A DNA stretch of 64,000 bases from Chaenocephalus aceratus (lineage: Eukaryota > Chordata > Actinopteri > Perciformes > Channichthyidae), in contig JAMFTG010000242.1 in the NCBI GenBank assembly GCA_023974075.1, positions 60,001 to 124,000 on the forward strand, read 5' to 3'. The translations under genes were made by a program, and so were the position numbers. The notes beneath the pieces were generated by a model. It was not told the DNA's origin. It was given only the letters and a program-made list of their open reading frames with translations, and did no database searches. Below are positions 34,701-49,346 of this stretch, piece by piece. The stretch's first letter is position 1. Every line of letters starts with the position of its first letter.

Positions 34701-35430
34701 TGAGCACACCCGATCAGGTTTAATCAGGTTTCACACACCTTTTTGAAAGACCTGAAGAAGAGCGTGGGTATGCAGGAGATAGTGGATACGGGAAGATAAA
34801 TAAATACAACATATATAATAATTTTAAAAAAAGTTAAAACATTTAAAATGAATTAAAAAAAAATGTAAAGTTAATTAAAAAAAATATTTAAATACATAAA
34901 TAATACATTTAAAATTTTTTTTTTATAAAAATAAACAATAAATAAAAGATTATAAAATAAATAAATAAAACATCTACAAATTAATAAAAAAAAAAAAATT
35001 AAACAATTAATAAGTGAATACAAAATATGTATATATGTAAAATAAATATAAATTAAGGAATGAATTAAGAAAAGAAAAATTACAAAAGCTTTATTTTCTG
35101 TAAAAAATGTAATACACTTTCTGGAAAAGCTAAAGTCCAGATGTGTACTGGAACGCCCAACAGGTTTGAATCTGTATCTTTAAATAGTCTTTTTTATTGA
35201 TTTAGCGAATCATAAATGACGCTTGTTTCCACTGTTTGTTGTGACACGAGTCCTGTCACATTCCTTCATAATTACTCTGCATCTTTTCATCAATGCATCT
35301 GATTCTGGCTGCTGATTGGCTAATGGTTACCCAAGCCAAACAATCGTTATGACATCATAAAGTGGCCAAAATCTGATCAGCTCATTTTCAGACAGGTTTT
35401 TATAGAAATGGATCAAAAAGAGAATCTTTG
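30641..35430. other. Intergenic repeats and AT-rich DNA
   Basis: It holds the end of the second MITE copy (30650-30770), an ATA trinucleotide run (31728-31760), a possible retroposon tail at 31850-32215 ending near gcaataaatatgtg, and a dispersed-looking repeat at 32590-33720 with no confirmed ends. Very AT-rich low-complexity DNA lies at 34790-35090. No gene was supported. Confidence 0.4.
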
Positions 35431-35439
35431 TTCCTGAGA

Positions 35440-36880
35440 CTTTCAGAGTCTCTTTCCACAGAGGGGACACATGTTGATGTAGAAGAGACATGAAGAAGAG
35501 GGGACACATGTTGATGTAGAAGAGACATGAAGAAGAGGGGACACATGTTGATGTAGAAGAGACATGAAGAAGAGGGGACACATGTTGATGTAGAGGAGAC
35601 ATGAAGAAGAGGGGACACATGTTGATGTAGAGGAGACATGAAGAAGAGGGGACACATGTTGATGTAGAAGAGACATGAAGAAGAGGGGACACGTGTTGAT
35701 GTAGAGGAGACATGAAGAAGAGGGGACACGTGTTGATGTAGAAGAGACATGGAGAAGAAGGGACACGTGTTGATGTAGAAGAGACATGAAGAAGAGGGGA
35801 CACGTGTTGATGTAGAAGAGACATGAAGAAGAGGGGACACATGTTGATGTAGAAGAGACATGGAGAAGAGGGGACACGTGTTGATGTAGAAGAGACATGA
35901 AGAAGAGGGGACACGTGTTGATGTGGAAGAGACATGAAGAAGAGGGGACACATGTTGATGTAGAAGAGACATGAAGAAGAGGGGACACATGTTGATGTGG
36001 AAGAGACATGAAGAAGAGGGGACACATGTTGATGTAGAAGAGACATGAAGAAGAGGGGACACATGTTGATGTAGAAGAGACATGAAGAAGAGGGGACACA
36101 TGTTGATGTGGAAGAGACATGAAGAAGAGGGGACACATGTTGATGTGGAAGAGACATGAAGAAGAGGGGACACATGTTGATGTAGAAGAGACATGAAGAA
36201 GAGGGGACACATGTTGATGTAGAGGAGACATGAGAAGAGGGGACACATGTTGATGTAGAAGAGACATGAAGAAGAGGGGACACATGTTGATGTAGAAGAG
36301 ACATGAAGAAGAGGGGACACATGTTGATGTAGAGGAGACATGAAGAAGAGGGGACACATGTTGATGTAGAGGAGACATGAAGAAGAGGGGACACATGTTG
36401 ATGTAGAAGAGACATGAAGAAGAGGGGACACATGTTGATGTAGAAGAGACATGAAGAAGAGGGGACACGTGTTGATGTAGAAGAGACATGGAGAAGAGGG
36501 GACACATGTTGATGTAGAAGAGACATGAAGAAGAGGGGACACATGTTGATGTAGAAGAGACATGAAGAAGAGGGGACACGTGTTGATGTAGAAGAGACAT
36601 GGAGAAGAGGGGACACATGTTGATGTAGAAGAGACATGAAGAAGAGGGGACACATGTTGATGAAGAAGAGACATGAAGAAGAGGGGACACATGTTGATGT
36701 AGAAGAGACTTGAAGAAGAGGGGACACATGTTGATGTAGAAGAGACATGAAGAAGAGGGGACACATGTTGATGTAGAAGAGACATGAAGAAGAGGGGACA
36801 CATGTTGATGTAGAAGAGACATGAAGAAGAGGGGACACATGTTGATGTAGAAGAGACATGAAGAAGAGGGGACACATGGT
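35440..36880. repeat. 37-bp minisatellite, about 38 units
   Basis: The plus-strand unit is gaggggacacatgttgatgt followed by agaagagacatgaagaa, with A/G variants at a few positions. Because 37 is not a multiple of 3 and the unit lacks stops, all three minus-strand frames stay open for about 1.4 kb; these are not genes. Confidence 0.95.
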
Positions 36881-37923
36881 TTATTTCAGGATCAAGGACT
36901 CAGGAAAGCACGTAATGAATGAATATTGGATCTTTAAAATGTGGTTATTTACTGAAATAAAGGCCTCATTACTTTTTATATCTCTACACAAATCTAACCA
37001 GTTTTGGAAAGTACATTTATTTTTAAGTAATGTACTTTTTGAGACACATGACTTGAGTAGTTACTTTGCATGTTGATATAATTATGAACACAAATCAATA
37101 CATGAATTATGATATGTATAAATTAAGATACCTTTACCAGTTAGACGGAGTAAATGATGAACAAAATAAGTTATATTTTACTTGCAGGATTTCATCGTGT
37201 TTCTTCACTGTGGTATTAATACTTTTACCTAAGTAAGGGATATTAATACTTCTTCTTGGGTTAATCTCACTAAAAGCAGCCCATACATGCATTGATACGG
37301 AAGTAACAAAATAAATTAAGTGCCCCGATAAACCTTCCTGTTGTCATCTTGCACATGGCCGTATCCACCATTGAGTCCGGACCTCGGTAATATTTGTCGA
37401 GCTGTGTATATAACAAAACTTGTGAAATAATTGCACTAAACGGGGTTCTTTGTAGTACTTCCATTTACTGCCCATGGGGGCGCTGCATAACTACGTAGCC
37501 TCTGTTAAAGCAAAGAAGAAGACCACATGTATCAACAAACCACCGCAGACCGGACTTGCACCGGAGCAGCGAAGGAGTGATGAGGTATCTAGAGATCTGA
37601 GTCCAGCGGCTGCTTGTGTTTCTGTTCCTCAGGACATTATGACCAGTCAGTGGACGTCCGACAACATGCACACTAACTTATATTGCAGCTATAGGCTATA
37701 CTTTGGTTTAAATTGCGTGAATAAACTAGCTAGAGAGCTAAAGTTAATTACGTTCATCCAATGTCAGAAGGATTACGTTGTAATGCTTTTCTTCATTTCA
37801 ATTTGAGTAAAACATTGAAGATATAACATTGTATTGTTTTCTTTTTACACTGACTCCGATATAATGAAAATACTACGTCAGTCTAAGCTCAGCTTTGGAG
37901 AGAGAGAGAGAGAGAGCGAGAGG

Positions 37924-38011
<88 letters not shown>

Positions 38012-39160
38012 CTGGAGTCACACAAAATAATGTAGGCTTAATAAGCCCATCTATTTATCTATCTATGTATCTATAACAATAGTCTTCATTTACAATAGGC
38101 ATAATTTTAAAACATACATCTTTATGATGTCATAATAACGTACAATTGTATAAAACACAATTTGCTTACATCTTTGTTCTCTTTTGAGAATCAAACAAAA
38201 CAGATTTAAAAAAAAAAAAGAATGCAAACAAACAAGTGAAATGAACTAAATGGCTGAATTGCTTTAATTCACTGGCAGGAGCGACAAGTGAGGAGGAGAC
38301 AAGTGAGGAGGAGACAAGTGAGGAGGAGCAAAACAGTGAACAGCGAGGAGAGATTGAACACAAAGAAAGAGTAGAGGACAGAGAGACTAGAGACGATGGA
38401 AGAGAGGCTGCAGGTTATGGAAAGGAGAGACATGGACAATGAATGTTACAATGTGATCATTTTAGCCTCTTCTGCACGTCCAGATCATTAACAGTAACAA
38501 TCAACTGATTCTTATGTATTACACTTTAACAATTATTTATGCTGACAGGGTTGAAATCAATATATTATCCAATTTGTGACCCCCCCCCACAGGACTTAAA
38601 AAGCACCTAAATCATTAAAATCCCAAAAATCTCGGGGGGTATCCCCCGAACCCCCCTAGCATGTTTGGACCTCGGTATTTAGGAAATCCTGGATACGGCC
38701 CTGGTCTTGCAATATACTAATTTATATAAATCGTTATCACCGCAATAAAGAAACATGTCATTGCCATTTCTACATTGTAGATAAGATAAGATAAGATAGG
38801 ACTTTATTTGTCTAACATAGATGGTCACATAATTAATGTACACATTAACAGTATTTGAAGTATAGCAAAAAAGACGTAGTGGCAGAAACGTAATTTCACG
38901 TTATTTATCGAACGTTATTAATAATAATAATAATATTGCACATGTTGTATAGCAGAGTGTTTTGTAATGTTGGTAAAGGTATGGTATTTAGCTTTGTGCA
39001 TATGACAATAAAACCTTTGAATCTTATGGAGACATTTCTCCACAGCAGCACCAGGGAGCAGTCATGAGCATCAAGCGGGATGAACAGCAGGAAAACAGCA
39101 CCAGAAGAAAGCAGGGGTGTTTTCACGAGTATACTCCTTTCTACCAGTCATTCTGCCTTC
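36881..39160. other. Intergenic sequence upstream of cmas
   Basis: A GA array lies at 37897-38010 with interruptions, and aggaggagacaagtg repeats three to four times at 38286-38330. The rest is unrecognised. The cmas promoter should be in here or near 39000, but no motif stood out. Confidence 0.45.
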
Positions 39161-39222
39161 CTTAGGTGGACAGTAACCCGGTGTTATTGTATTGTCTACC
39201 ACACCTTGCATCCAGAGTTATT

Positions 39223-39466
<244 letters not shown>

Positions 39467-39966
39467 TGAGAATTCGCTCCACAAATAGTAGAGCAGCCAA
39501 ACCCCCTTTAAAGTGTGCAAGTATCCGCATTATCTGTTTATTTATTGTTGTTTATTTTACCTTTTAGCATTGCCTCTAGTCTTTTAATTTCTCTTATGTA
39601 CAATACCCAAAGTGGGATCAATAAAGTACTTTTTATCTTATCTTAAGACCCTAACCCCCTAATGTCAAAACCCTGCCACAACCCCTTTAAAACTGTGGTT
39701 ATTTATTAATTTCTCTGTGCAGCACTTTAGTCTCGGGGTTATAAAGTGCTATAAATAAAGTTGTATTGTACGAGTAAAGCAATGAAAGTATGTGAAGAGA
39801 TGATTTTAAACACGGTATAACGAGGGCTGCAAGATATTAAATCCGTATTGGAATCGCAGCCAAAAATCCCTCCAATCTCGCAGTTCCAATCTCGATCAGA
39901 ATAATCCCAATTCGTCATTTTTTCCAAATTTCGCAGCCCCACATCTAACCCTAATATCAATAATAA

Positions 39967-40942
<976 letters not shown>

Positions 40943-41059
40943 CAGAGGTGGGAAGCAGTGGAGTACAAATAATTCGCTATGTACTTAAGTACATGTTTCT
41001 GGTAATCAGTACTTTACTCCACTACTTATTTTCCAACACTTTTTACTTTGACTTCTTAC

Positions 41060-43803
41060 CAATTGGAAACTCAAATACCTGTACTTTCTACTTCTTACAG
41101 GTTGAACCCAATACCTGAACTTTCTACTTCTTACAGTTGAACACAAATACCTGTACTTTTCTACTTCGTACATGTTGAACCACAAATACCTGTACTTTCG
41201 TACTTCTTACATTCTGAACCCAAATACCTGGACTTTCTACGTCTTACATGTTGAACTCAAATACCTGTACTTTCTACTTCTTACATTCTGAACCCAAATA
41301 CCTGTACTTTCTACTTCTAACATGTGAACTCAAATACCTGTACGTTCTACGGCTTACATTTGAACCCAATACCTGTACTTTCTACTTCTCACATGTTGAA
41401 CCCAAATACTGTACTTTCTACTTCTCACATGTTGAACTCAAATACCTGTACTTTCTACTTCTTACATGTTGAACCCAAATACCTGTACTTTCTACTTCTC
41501 ACATGTTGAACTCAAATACCTGTACTTTTCTACTTCTTACAATTTTGAACCCAAATACCTGTACTTTCTACTTCTCACATGTTGAACTCAAATACTTGTA
41601 CTTTCTACTTCTTACATGTTGAACCCAAATACCTGTACTTTCTACTTCTTACATGTTGAACAAATACCTGTACTTCTACTTCTTACATGTTGAACACAAA
41701 TACCTGTACTTTATACTCTTACATTCTGAACCCAAATACCTGTACTTTCTACTTCTTACATGTTGAACTCAAATCCTGTACTTTCTACTTCTTTTACATT
41801 CTGAACCCAAATACCTGTACTTTCTACTCTTACATGTTGAACTCAAATACCTGTACTTTACTTCTCACATGTTGAACCCAAATACCTGTACTTTCTACTT
41901 CATACATGTTGAACCCAAATCCTGTACTTTTCTACTTCTTACATGTTGAACTCAAATACCTGTACTTTCTACTTCTTACATGTTGAACACAAATACCTGT
42001 ACTTTCTACTTTCTACTTCTTACATTGAACACAATACCTGTACTTATACTTCTTACATTCTGACCCAAAATACCTGTACTTTCTACTTCTTACATGTTGA
42101 ACTCAAATACCTGTACGTTTCTACTTCTTACATTCTGAACCCAAATACCTGTACTTTCTACTTCTCACATGTTGAACTCAAATACCTGTACTTTCTACTT
42201 CTTACATTTTGAACCAAATACCTGTACTTTCTACTTCTCACATGTTGAACCCAAATACCTGTACTTTCCTACTTCTCACATGTTGAACTCAAATACCGTA
42301 CTTTCTACTTCTTACATTTTGAACCCAAATACCTGTACTTTCTACTTCTCACATGTTGAACCCAAATACCTGTACTTTCTACTTCTCACATGTTGAACTC
42401 AAATACTTGTACTTTCTACTTCTTACATATTGAACCCAAATACCTGTACTTTCTACTTCTTACATGTTGAACTCAAATACCTTGTACTTTCACTTCTCAC
42501 ATGTTGAAACCCAAATACCTGTACTTTCTACCTTCATACATGTTGACCCAAATACCTGTACTTTCTACTTCTTACATGTTGAACTCAAATACCTGTACTT
42601 TCTACTTCTCACAGGTTGAATACCCAAATACCTGTACTTTCTACTTCTTACATGTTGAACTCAAATACCTGTACTTTCTACTTCTCACATGTTTGAACCC
42701 AAATACCTGTACTTTCTACTTCTTACATGTTGAAACTCAAATACCTGTACTTCTACTTCTCACATGTTGAACCCAAATACCTGACTTTCTACTTCATACA
42801 TGTTGAACCCAAATACCTGCTACTCTTAACTACTTCTCTACATGTTGAACTCAAAATACCTGAACTTTCTACTTCTCACATGTTGAACCACAAAATACCT
42901 GTACTTTCTACTTCATACATGTTGAACCCAAATACCTGTACTTTCTACTTCATTACATGTTGAACCCAAATACCTGTACTTTCTACTTCTACATGTTGAA
43001 CTCAAATACCTGTACTTTCTACTCTCACATGTTGAACACACATACCTGTACTTCTACTTCTACATTTTGAACTCAATACCGGTACTTTCTACTTCTTACA
43101 TGTTGAACTCAAACACCTGTACTTTCTACTTCTTACATGTTGTACACAAATACCTGTACTTTCTACTTCTTACATGTTGAACCCAAAATACCTGTACTTT
43201 CTACTTCTTACATGTTGAACTCAAATACCTGTACTTTCTACTTCTTACATGTTGAACACAAATACCTGTACTTTCTACTTCTTACATGTTGAACTCAAAT
43301 ACCTGTACTTTCTACTTCTTACATGTTGAACCCAAATACCTGTACTTTCTACTTCTTACATGTTGAACTCAAATACCTGTACTTTCTACTTCTCACATGT
43401 TGAACCCAAATACCTGTACTTTCTACTTCTCACATGTTGAACACAAAATACTGTACTTCTTACTTCTTACATGTTGAACACACATACCTGTACTTTTACT
43501 TCTTACATGTTGAACTAAATACCTGTACTGGCTACTTATTTACATGGTGAACTAAATACATGTACTTTCTACTGTCTCAACATGTGGAACACACATACCT
43601 GTACTTATACCTTCTACATTTTGAACTCCAAATACCTGTACTTTCTACTTCTTACATGTTGAACTCACACACCTGGACTTTCTACTTCTGACATGTTGTA
43701 CACAATACCTGTAATTTCTACTTCTAACATGTTGAACTCAAATACCTGTACTTTCTACTCTTACATGTTGAACTCAAATACCCTGTACTTTCTACTTCTT
43801 ACA
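41060..43803. repeat. 37-bp minisatellite, roughly 75 degenerate units
   Basis: The unit is ctgtactttctacttcttac followed by atgttgaactcaaatac. Many units carry single-base indels, more than the other arrays in this window, which suggests either age or sequencing noise. The array continues at 45050-45262 after the LINE. Confidence 0.93.
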
Positions 43804-45047
43804 ATCCATCCATCCATATTCTCCCGCTTATCCGTGGTCGGGTCGCGGGGTGGTAGCAGTTCCAGCAGAGAGCCCCAAACTTTTCTTTTCCCTGGCGACA
43901 TCAACCAGCTCTTGACTGGGGATCCCAAGGCGCTCCCAGGCCAGCGAGAAGATGTAATCCCTCCACCTGGTCCTAGGTCTACCCCTTGGTCTCTCCCAAG
44001 CTGGACGTGCCTGGAACACCTCCCTAGGGAGGCGCCCAGGTGGCATCCTAACTAGGTGCCCGAACCACCTCAACTGGCTTCTTTCGACGCGAAGGAGGAG
44101 TGGCTCAACTCCGAGTCCCTCCCTGATGACCGAACTTCTCACCTTATCTCTAAGGGAGACACCAGCCACCCGGCGGAGAAAACCCATCTCGACCGCTTGT
44201 ATCCGCGATCTCGTTCTTTCGGTCATGACCCATCCTTCATGACCATAGGTGAGGGTAGGAACAAAAATGGCCCGGTAGACAGAGAGCTTTGCCTTCTGGC
44301 TCAGCTTCCTTTTCGTCACAACGGTGCGGTAAAGCGACTGCAGTACCGCTCCCGCTGCTCCGACTTCTCCGGCCCATCTCACGCTCCATTGTTCCCTCAC
44401 TCGAGAACAAGACCCCGAGATACTTGAACTCCTTCACTTGGGGTAAGGACTCATTCCCTACTTGGAGTGGACAGTCCATCGGTTTCCTGCTGAGAACCAT
44501 GGCCTCAGATTTGGAGGTGCTGATCCTCATCCCAGCCGCTTCACACTCGGTTGCGAACCGATCCAGTGAGTTGTGAAGGTCGCAGACCGATGAAAGCCAT
44601 CAGAACCACATCATCTGCAAAAAGCAGTGGTGCAATCCTTAGTCCACCGAACTGCAGGACCCCCCCCCCCACGACTACGCCTCGAAATCGATCCATGTAT
44701 ATTACAAACAGGATTGGTGACAAAGCGCAGCCCTGGCGGAGGCCAACCCTCACCGGAAAAGGGTCGACTTACTGCCGAGGACCCGGACACAGCTCTCGCT
44801 TTGGGAGTACAGAGATTGGATGGCCCTGAGTAGAGACCCCCTCACCCATACTCCCGCAGCACCTCCCACAGTAACTCCCGGGGAACCCGGTAAGCCTTCT
44901 CCAAGTCTACAAAACACATGTAGACCGGATAAGCGTACTCCCAGGCCCCCCAGGCTCCTTGCGAGAGTAAAAAGCTGATCCGTCGTTCCACGACCAGGAC
45001 GGAATCCGCCATTGTTCCTCCTCAATCTGAGGTTCGACAATCGGCTT
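43804..45047 (-). mobile_element. Non-LTR retrotransposon (LINE) fragment with reverse-transcriptase motifs
   Basis: On the minus strand, from 45047 down, broken frames show VGLRQGCALSPILFVIYMDR (RT motif B) and LLFADDVVLMA (catalytic FADD box). They continue with SKSEAMVLSRKP, LTYGHEGWVMTERTRS and a C terminus PRGRPRTRWRDYIFSLAWER. The 3' end is at 43804 with catccatcc repeats. It is 5'-truncated and frameshifted, so inactive. It is inserted in the 37-bp array; tacttcttaca flanks both sides but is also the array unit. The clade is uncertain. Confidence 0.8.
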
Positions 45048-45049
45048 GT

Positions 45050-45262
45050 ACTTCTTACATGTTGAACTCAAATACCTGTACTTTCTTACTCTTACATGTT
45101 GAACTCAAACACCTGTACTTTCTACTTCTTACATGTTGTACACAAATACCTGTACTTTCTACTTCTAACATGTTGAACTCAAATACTGTACTTTCTACTT
45201 CTTACATGTTGAACACAAAACACCTGTACTTTCTACTTCTTACATGTTGAACACAAATACTG
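45050..45262. repeat. Continuation of the 37-bp array after the LINE
   Basis: About six units of the same repeat as 41060-43803. Confidence 0.9.
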
Positions 45263-45450
45263 CTAGCTATGGGCACTTTTTACTGAAGTACACTTCAAAG
45301 CCTCTTTACTTTCACTTGAGTAAAGAAGTTTAGTCAGTACTTCTACTTGACCAGAGTACTTTTAAACACGAGTATCTGTACTTCTACTGGAGTAAAGGAT
45401 GTGTGTGTACTCTTGGTGTCCAGCAGCTGTTTGACTCTGTGTCTCCTCAG

Positions 45451-46152
<702 letters not shown>

Positions 46153-46160
46153 TGCATAAC

Positions 46161-47137
46161 AGGGCTGCAACAAACGACTCATTTGAAAATCGAATAATGA
46201 AACGACTATTCGGACTATTACTGTATGCCTTGCACAATTTCTCTAACGCTCTGATTTAGCCATCAACTTTTAGATTTAGCTTGAGGTTGTTTTAGGCATG
46301 TGGAAACTAGCAATGAAGACAATACAGACGAATACTTGATTCAAAAATACATATATTACAGAATTAACATTGCTTTTTATTTAAATTAAATAAATAATAT
46401 TTCACATCAAAAGAAACAACAATGTTTTAACAAATCGTATTAAATAATCTGAAGACAGAACTGTGAACAGAATAGCTGAAACTTTAACAAACTAAATAAC
46501 TCGGTTTCCTCTAATCATAAATCCATGTTTGTATCATGGAGTTAACTCCGTGTGTTGCTGCTAGCACACAGAACACCTGACGTGGAAACGTTCCTCGTGG
46601 ACGTGGCTCCAGAGCTGCTAGAAAGACAGTGGAACCCGGTGCATTCCTCCGTCTGGATGCGGAGCGCTTTTGATACATGTTTAGACACATTGCTCGTGTT
46701 TACCGCCCTCACATGCTGAACTCTCTTGGCAACGAGCATCGTCCACATCGAGACGGGTAAAGTTTAACCCCACCTTGGAGCGCTTCTCTCCGCCATCCCC
46801 GCCGTGTGTTGCTGCATGTAGCAGCTGTATGTGTGTAACCGCCCCCTCACACACAGACGGGAGAGAGTCCTCGTCTGGATTGGAAAGGTCGAAAATACAT
46901 CATAGACGCATATGTTTGTCTGTGTTAGAAACGAGTTGGTGACACTGAGACTGCGAGATAATGTTTTTGTAGCAATAATACATGACATATATTTTTAAAA
47001 TGTCTCCAGTACCGATAAAAAGACCGATAACGTTGGAGCTTAACGGCGCGTAAAACACACGTGATGACGTCACCAACGAATCGACGACTGAATTAGTTGG
47101 CAGCTAATTTGGTCGTCGATAAGTTGTTGCACCCCTA
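46161..47137 (-). mobile_element. Nonautonomous hAT (ZBED-like) with perfect 8-bp target duplication
   Basis: CTGCATAA flanks it at 46153-46160 and 47138-47145. The termini are CAGGGCTGCAACAA and TTGTTGCACCCCTA. Minus-strand frames retain MAERSAPRWG and NTSNVSKHVSKA, remnants of a BED-finger transposase N terminus, but no catalytic core. A related copy is at 61697-63552. Confidence 0.85.
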
Positions 47138-47145
47138 CTGCATAA

Positions 47146-47700
47146 CGAGATGGAAGCATAACGCCTCTATCAGCTGACGCCAACAGGCAGGAGCAGGGAG
47201 ACGGAACACTGAGAGCACCGCAGCCACGGTTACAGGTGCTCAGTCAGGACAGCATGAACTGGGTCAAAGTTATGGGCCTTGGAAAATATTTCCCCAACAC
47301 TAAGAATGGTATAATAGGAGACCTTTAATACCGGTTCTATACAGCGGATGGAAACATAGATCAACCTTTCTTCAACAGTGCAATAGTGTTTGTTTATTGT
47401 AATTTAAATCTTTATTGTCACATGGCAATAACATGCTGGTTCCATCAACATTACAATCATGTAACAAAAGTTAAAAAAATTAAATGAAAGGCTAGGGACA
47501 TATCTTCATGTTATTATATTCTTGAAGACACATGTAGCTATTGTTCCAGTCAAATGTCTTTGTTTTGAGTCTTGTATCGAGTCCAAAAATATACGACACG
47601 CTGGGCCGCTCACGAGAGGCATATCGCCTCATAAAGGGAGTTATAAGTTCGCTAAATCAATCAAAATGTAGGTAAATTATTCTTGATACTTAAATAATAA
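47146..47700 (+). other. cmas intron 3 sequence without recognised gene
   Basis: Continues the interrupted repeat to about 47330 (ggagacctttaata), then AT-rich DNA. Confidence 0.4.
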
Positions 47701-47794
47701 TAATAATAACTGAGATTTCTATAGCGCCTTTCAAGGGACCCAAGGTCGCTTTACAGGAATAGGGCAAGCACACACAAAACAAAACAAAGGTCAG

Positions 47795-48125
47795 ACAGAC
47801 AAAACAACAGATAGATTAGGGGCCGAAAGCCTTGATGAACAGATGGGACTTGAGGGTCCTTTGAAGGCGTCCAGTGTGGGGATGTTGCGAATCTCCGCAG
47901 GGAGAGCGTTCCAGAGGGTGGGGGCTGCCACACTGAAGGCTCTGTCCCCGAAGGTTCTCAGTTTGGTGCGGGGGGTGGTGAGCAGGCCAGAGTCTGAGGA
48001 CCGCAGGTTCCGGGGTGGGGCATGTGGGCGAAGGATGTCCGATAGGTACTGGGTGGCAAGGGCATGGAGGGACTTGTAGGTCAGGAGGAGGACTTTATAA
48101 GTTATGCGGAACTTGACCGGCAACC
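47795..48125 (-). mobile_element. L2-type LINE fragment (C terminus of reverse transcriptase)
   Basis: The minus-strand frame reads PVKFRITYKVLLLTYKSLHA, YLSDILRPHAPPRNLRSSDS, and RAFSVAAPTLWNALPAEIRN, the characteristic C-terminal end of L2/CR1-type ORF2. It is 5'-truncated. Confidence 0.75.
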
Positions 48126-48646
48126 AGTGGAGGTGGATGAGGGTGGGAGTGATGTGCTGCCACGGCTTTGTGTGTGTGAGGACCCGAGCTGCACAGGTTT
48201 AAATGCTTTTAACAAACACAACAGCCTCCATCACAGCTCTCCATAGGGTTTCATTTATTTTGTCAGCAGCTCATTCCTTAAAACAAAAGCCTCAGATTGA
48301 TAATGAGAGGAAATATGACGGGTGCTTCAATCCAATCCACTTTATTTATATAGCACATATTAAAAACAGAGGGTTTACCGAAGTGCTTCACAGCAGACAT
48401 AACATTATAAGAATAGATAAAAGGCATACTCTTAGAAGGGCAGACTCAGTACTGTGAAGCGCTTTAAAACCGTATTGAAAATATTGTGTGCATGTAAAAA
48501 AAGACTGCAGATGTAAGATTACGGTTTTCTCCAATATATTTTAAATAAAAGGAAGCTTCCAGATGGGTCTGTAAATTGAGAAGACAGAAGTGTCCATATT
48601 TGTTCTTTTTAACGGGGGTGCCACAACCGCATGTTATGTAATTTAA

Positions 48647-49342
48647 AGTGCACCTATCATGCTATTTTTAGGCAATAGCACAGGTCTCAGATATATGCAA
48701 ATAAATAAAAAACATGTCTATGAAGTGTTCTGCTCAAATACCAAACAGATCATTCAAGCCACGCCTCATATCCCTCTATTTCACTTCCTGTTTCTAAAGT
48801 GCTGATTTTAGGTATAACGCTTTAAAAATTGATACAAAATAATAGAGGAGGGGGCGGAGCTTATGCGGGACCCGGCAGCTACCGGCTAAACTAAATGCTG
48901 CCGTGATGAAACGCCATATCATGGATTATCAAGGACTCTCTCTGAAACAGTCTGGAGCTCAAAGGCTTTCTCTCTTGCCGGTTACACCACAAGGTGAGTT
49001 CCTTTCTACTTCCTGCTTCTTCACACACATGCTCTCCAGCACAGGTTAGCTCTGAGTGTTAGCGATGCTAATGTAAACACCGACCATATTACGTCCAAAA
49101 CAGTCGGGCGTTGTTTCTGATAGCAACGTTTCTGATTGGGCCGTGGGTCCACATTTCAGATGTTACGTCATATCGGACGCAAATCTGGATCAGCTCCGTT
49201 GTTCCCCGTTTTTAGAGATTTGGGTACGGAGGAAAAGAGAGAGGGTTTATTTTTTGACGCTGCTTGAGTTCCCCGACACACCGGGGACACATGGTGATGT
49301 ATAACAGACATCACAAAGTGCATTTTGCATGATAGGTCCCCT
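48647..49342 (-). mobile_element. TTAA-flanked nonautonomous element, second family, copy 2
   Basis: TTAA at 48643-48646 and 49343-49346 flank a 696-bp copy of 1647-2335 in inverse orientation, sharing cagctccgttgttccccgtt and gtgggtccacatttcagatg. Confidence 0.7.
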
Positions 49343-49346
49343 TTAA

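Larger units (their letters stand above)
40943..45395 (-). mobile_element. hAT-type MITE with a giant internal array, in cmas intron 2
   Basis: It starts CAGAGGTGGGAAGCAGTGG and ends in tacttctacttgaccagagt-type sequence near 45395. Compared with its 470-bp relative at 24585-25054, it has grown to 4.4 kb by array expansion and a LINE insertion. Confidence 0.65.

Noticed and set aside
35327..36877. Three overlapping minus-strand frames of about 500 codons
   Set aside because: They cycle through a 37-residue period of a 37-bp minisatellite; no start context or domain.
37474..37806. 110-codon frame upstream of cmas
   Set aside because: No family resemblance, no matching splice phase with cmas exon 1; possibly 5' untranslated or intergenic DNA.
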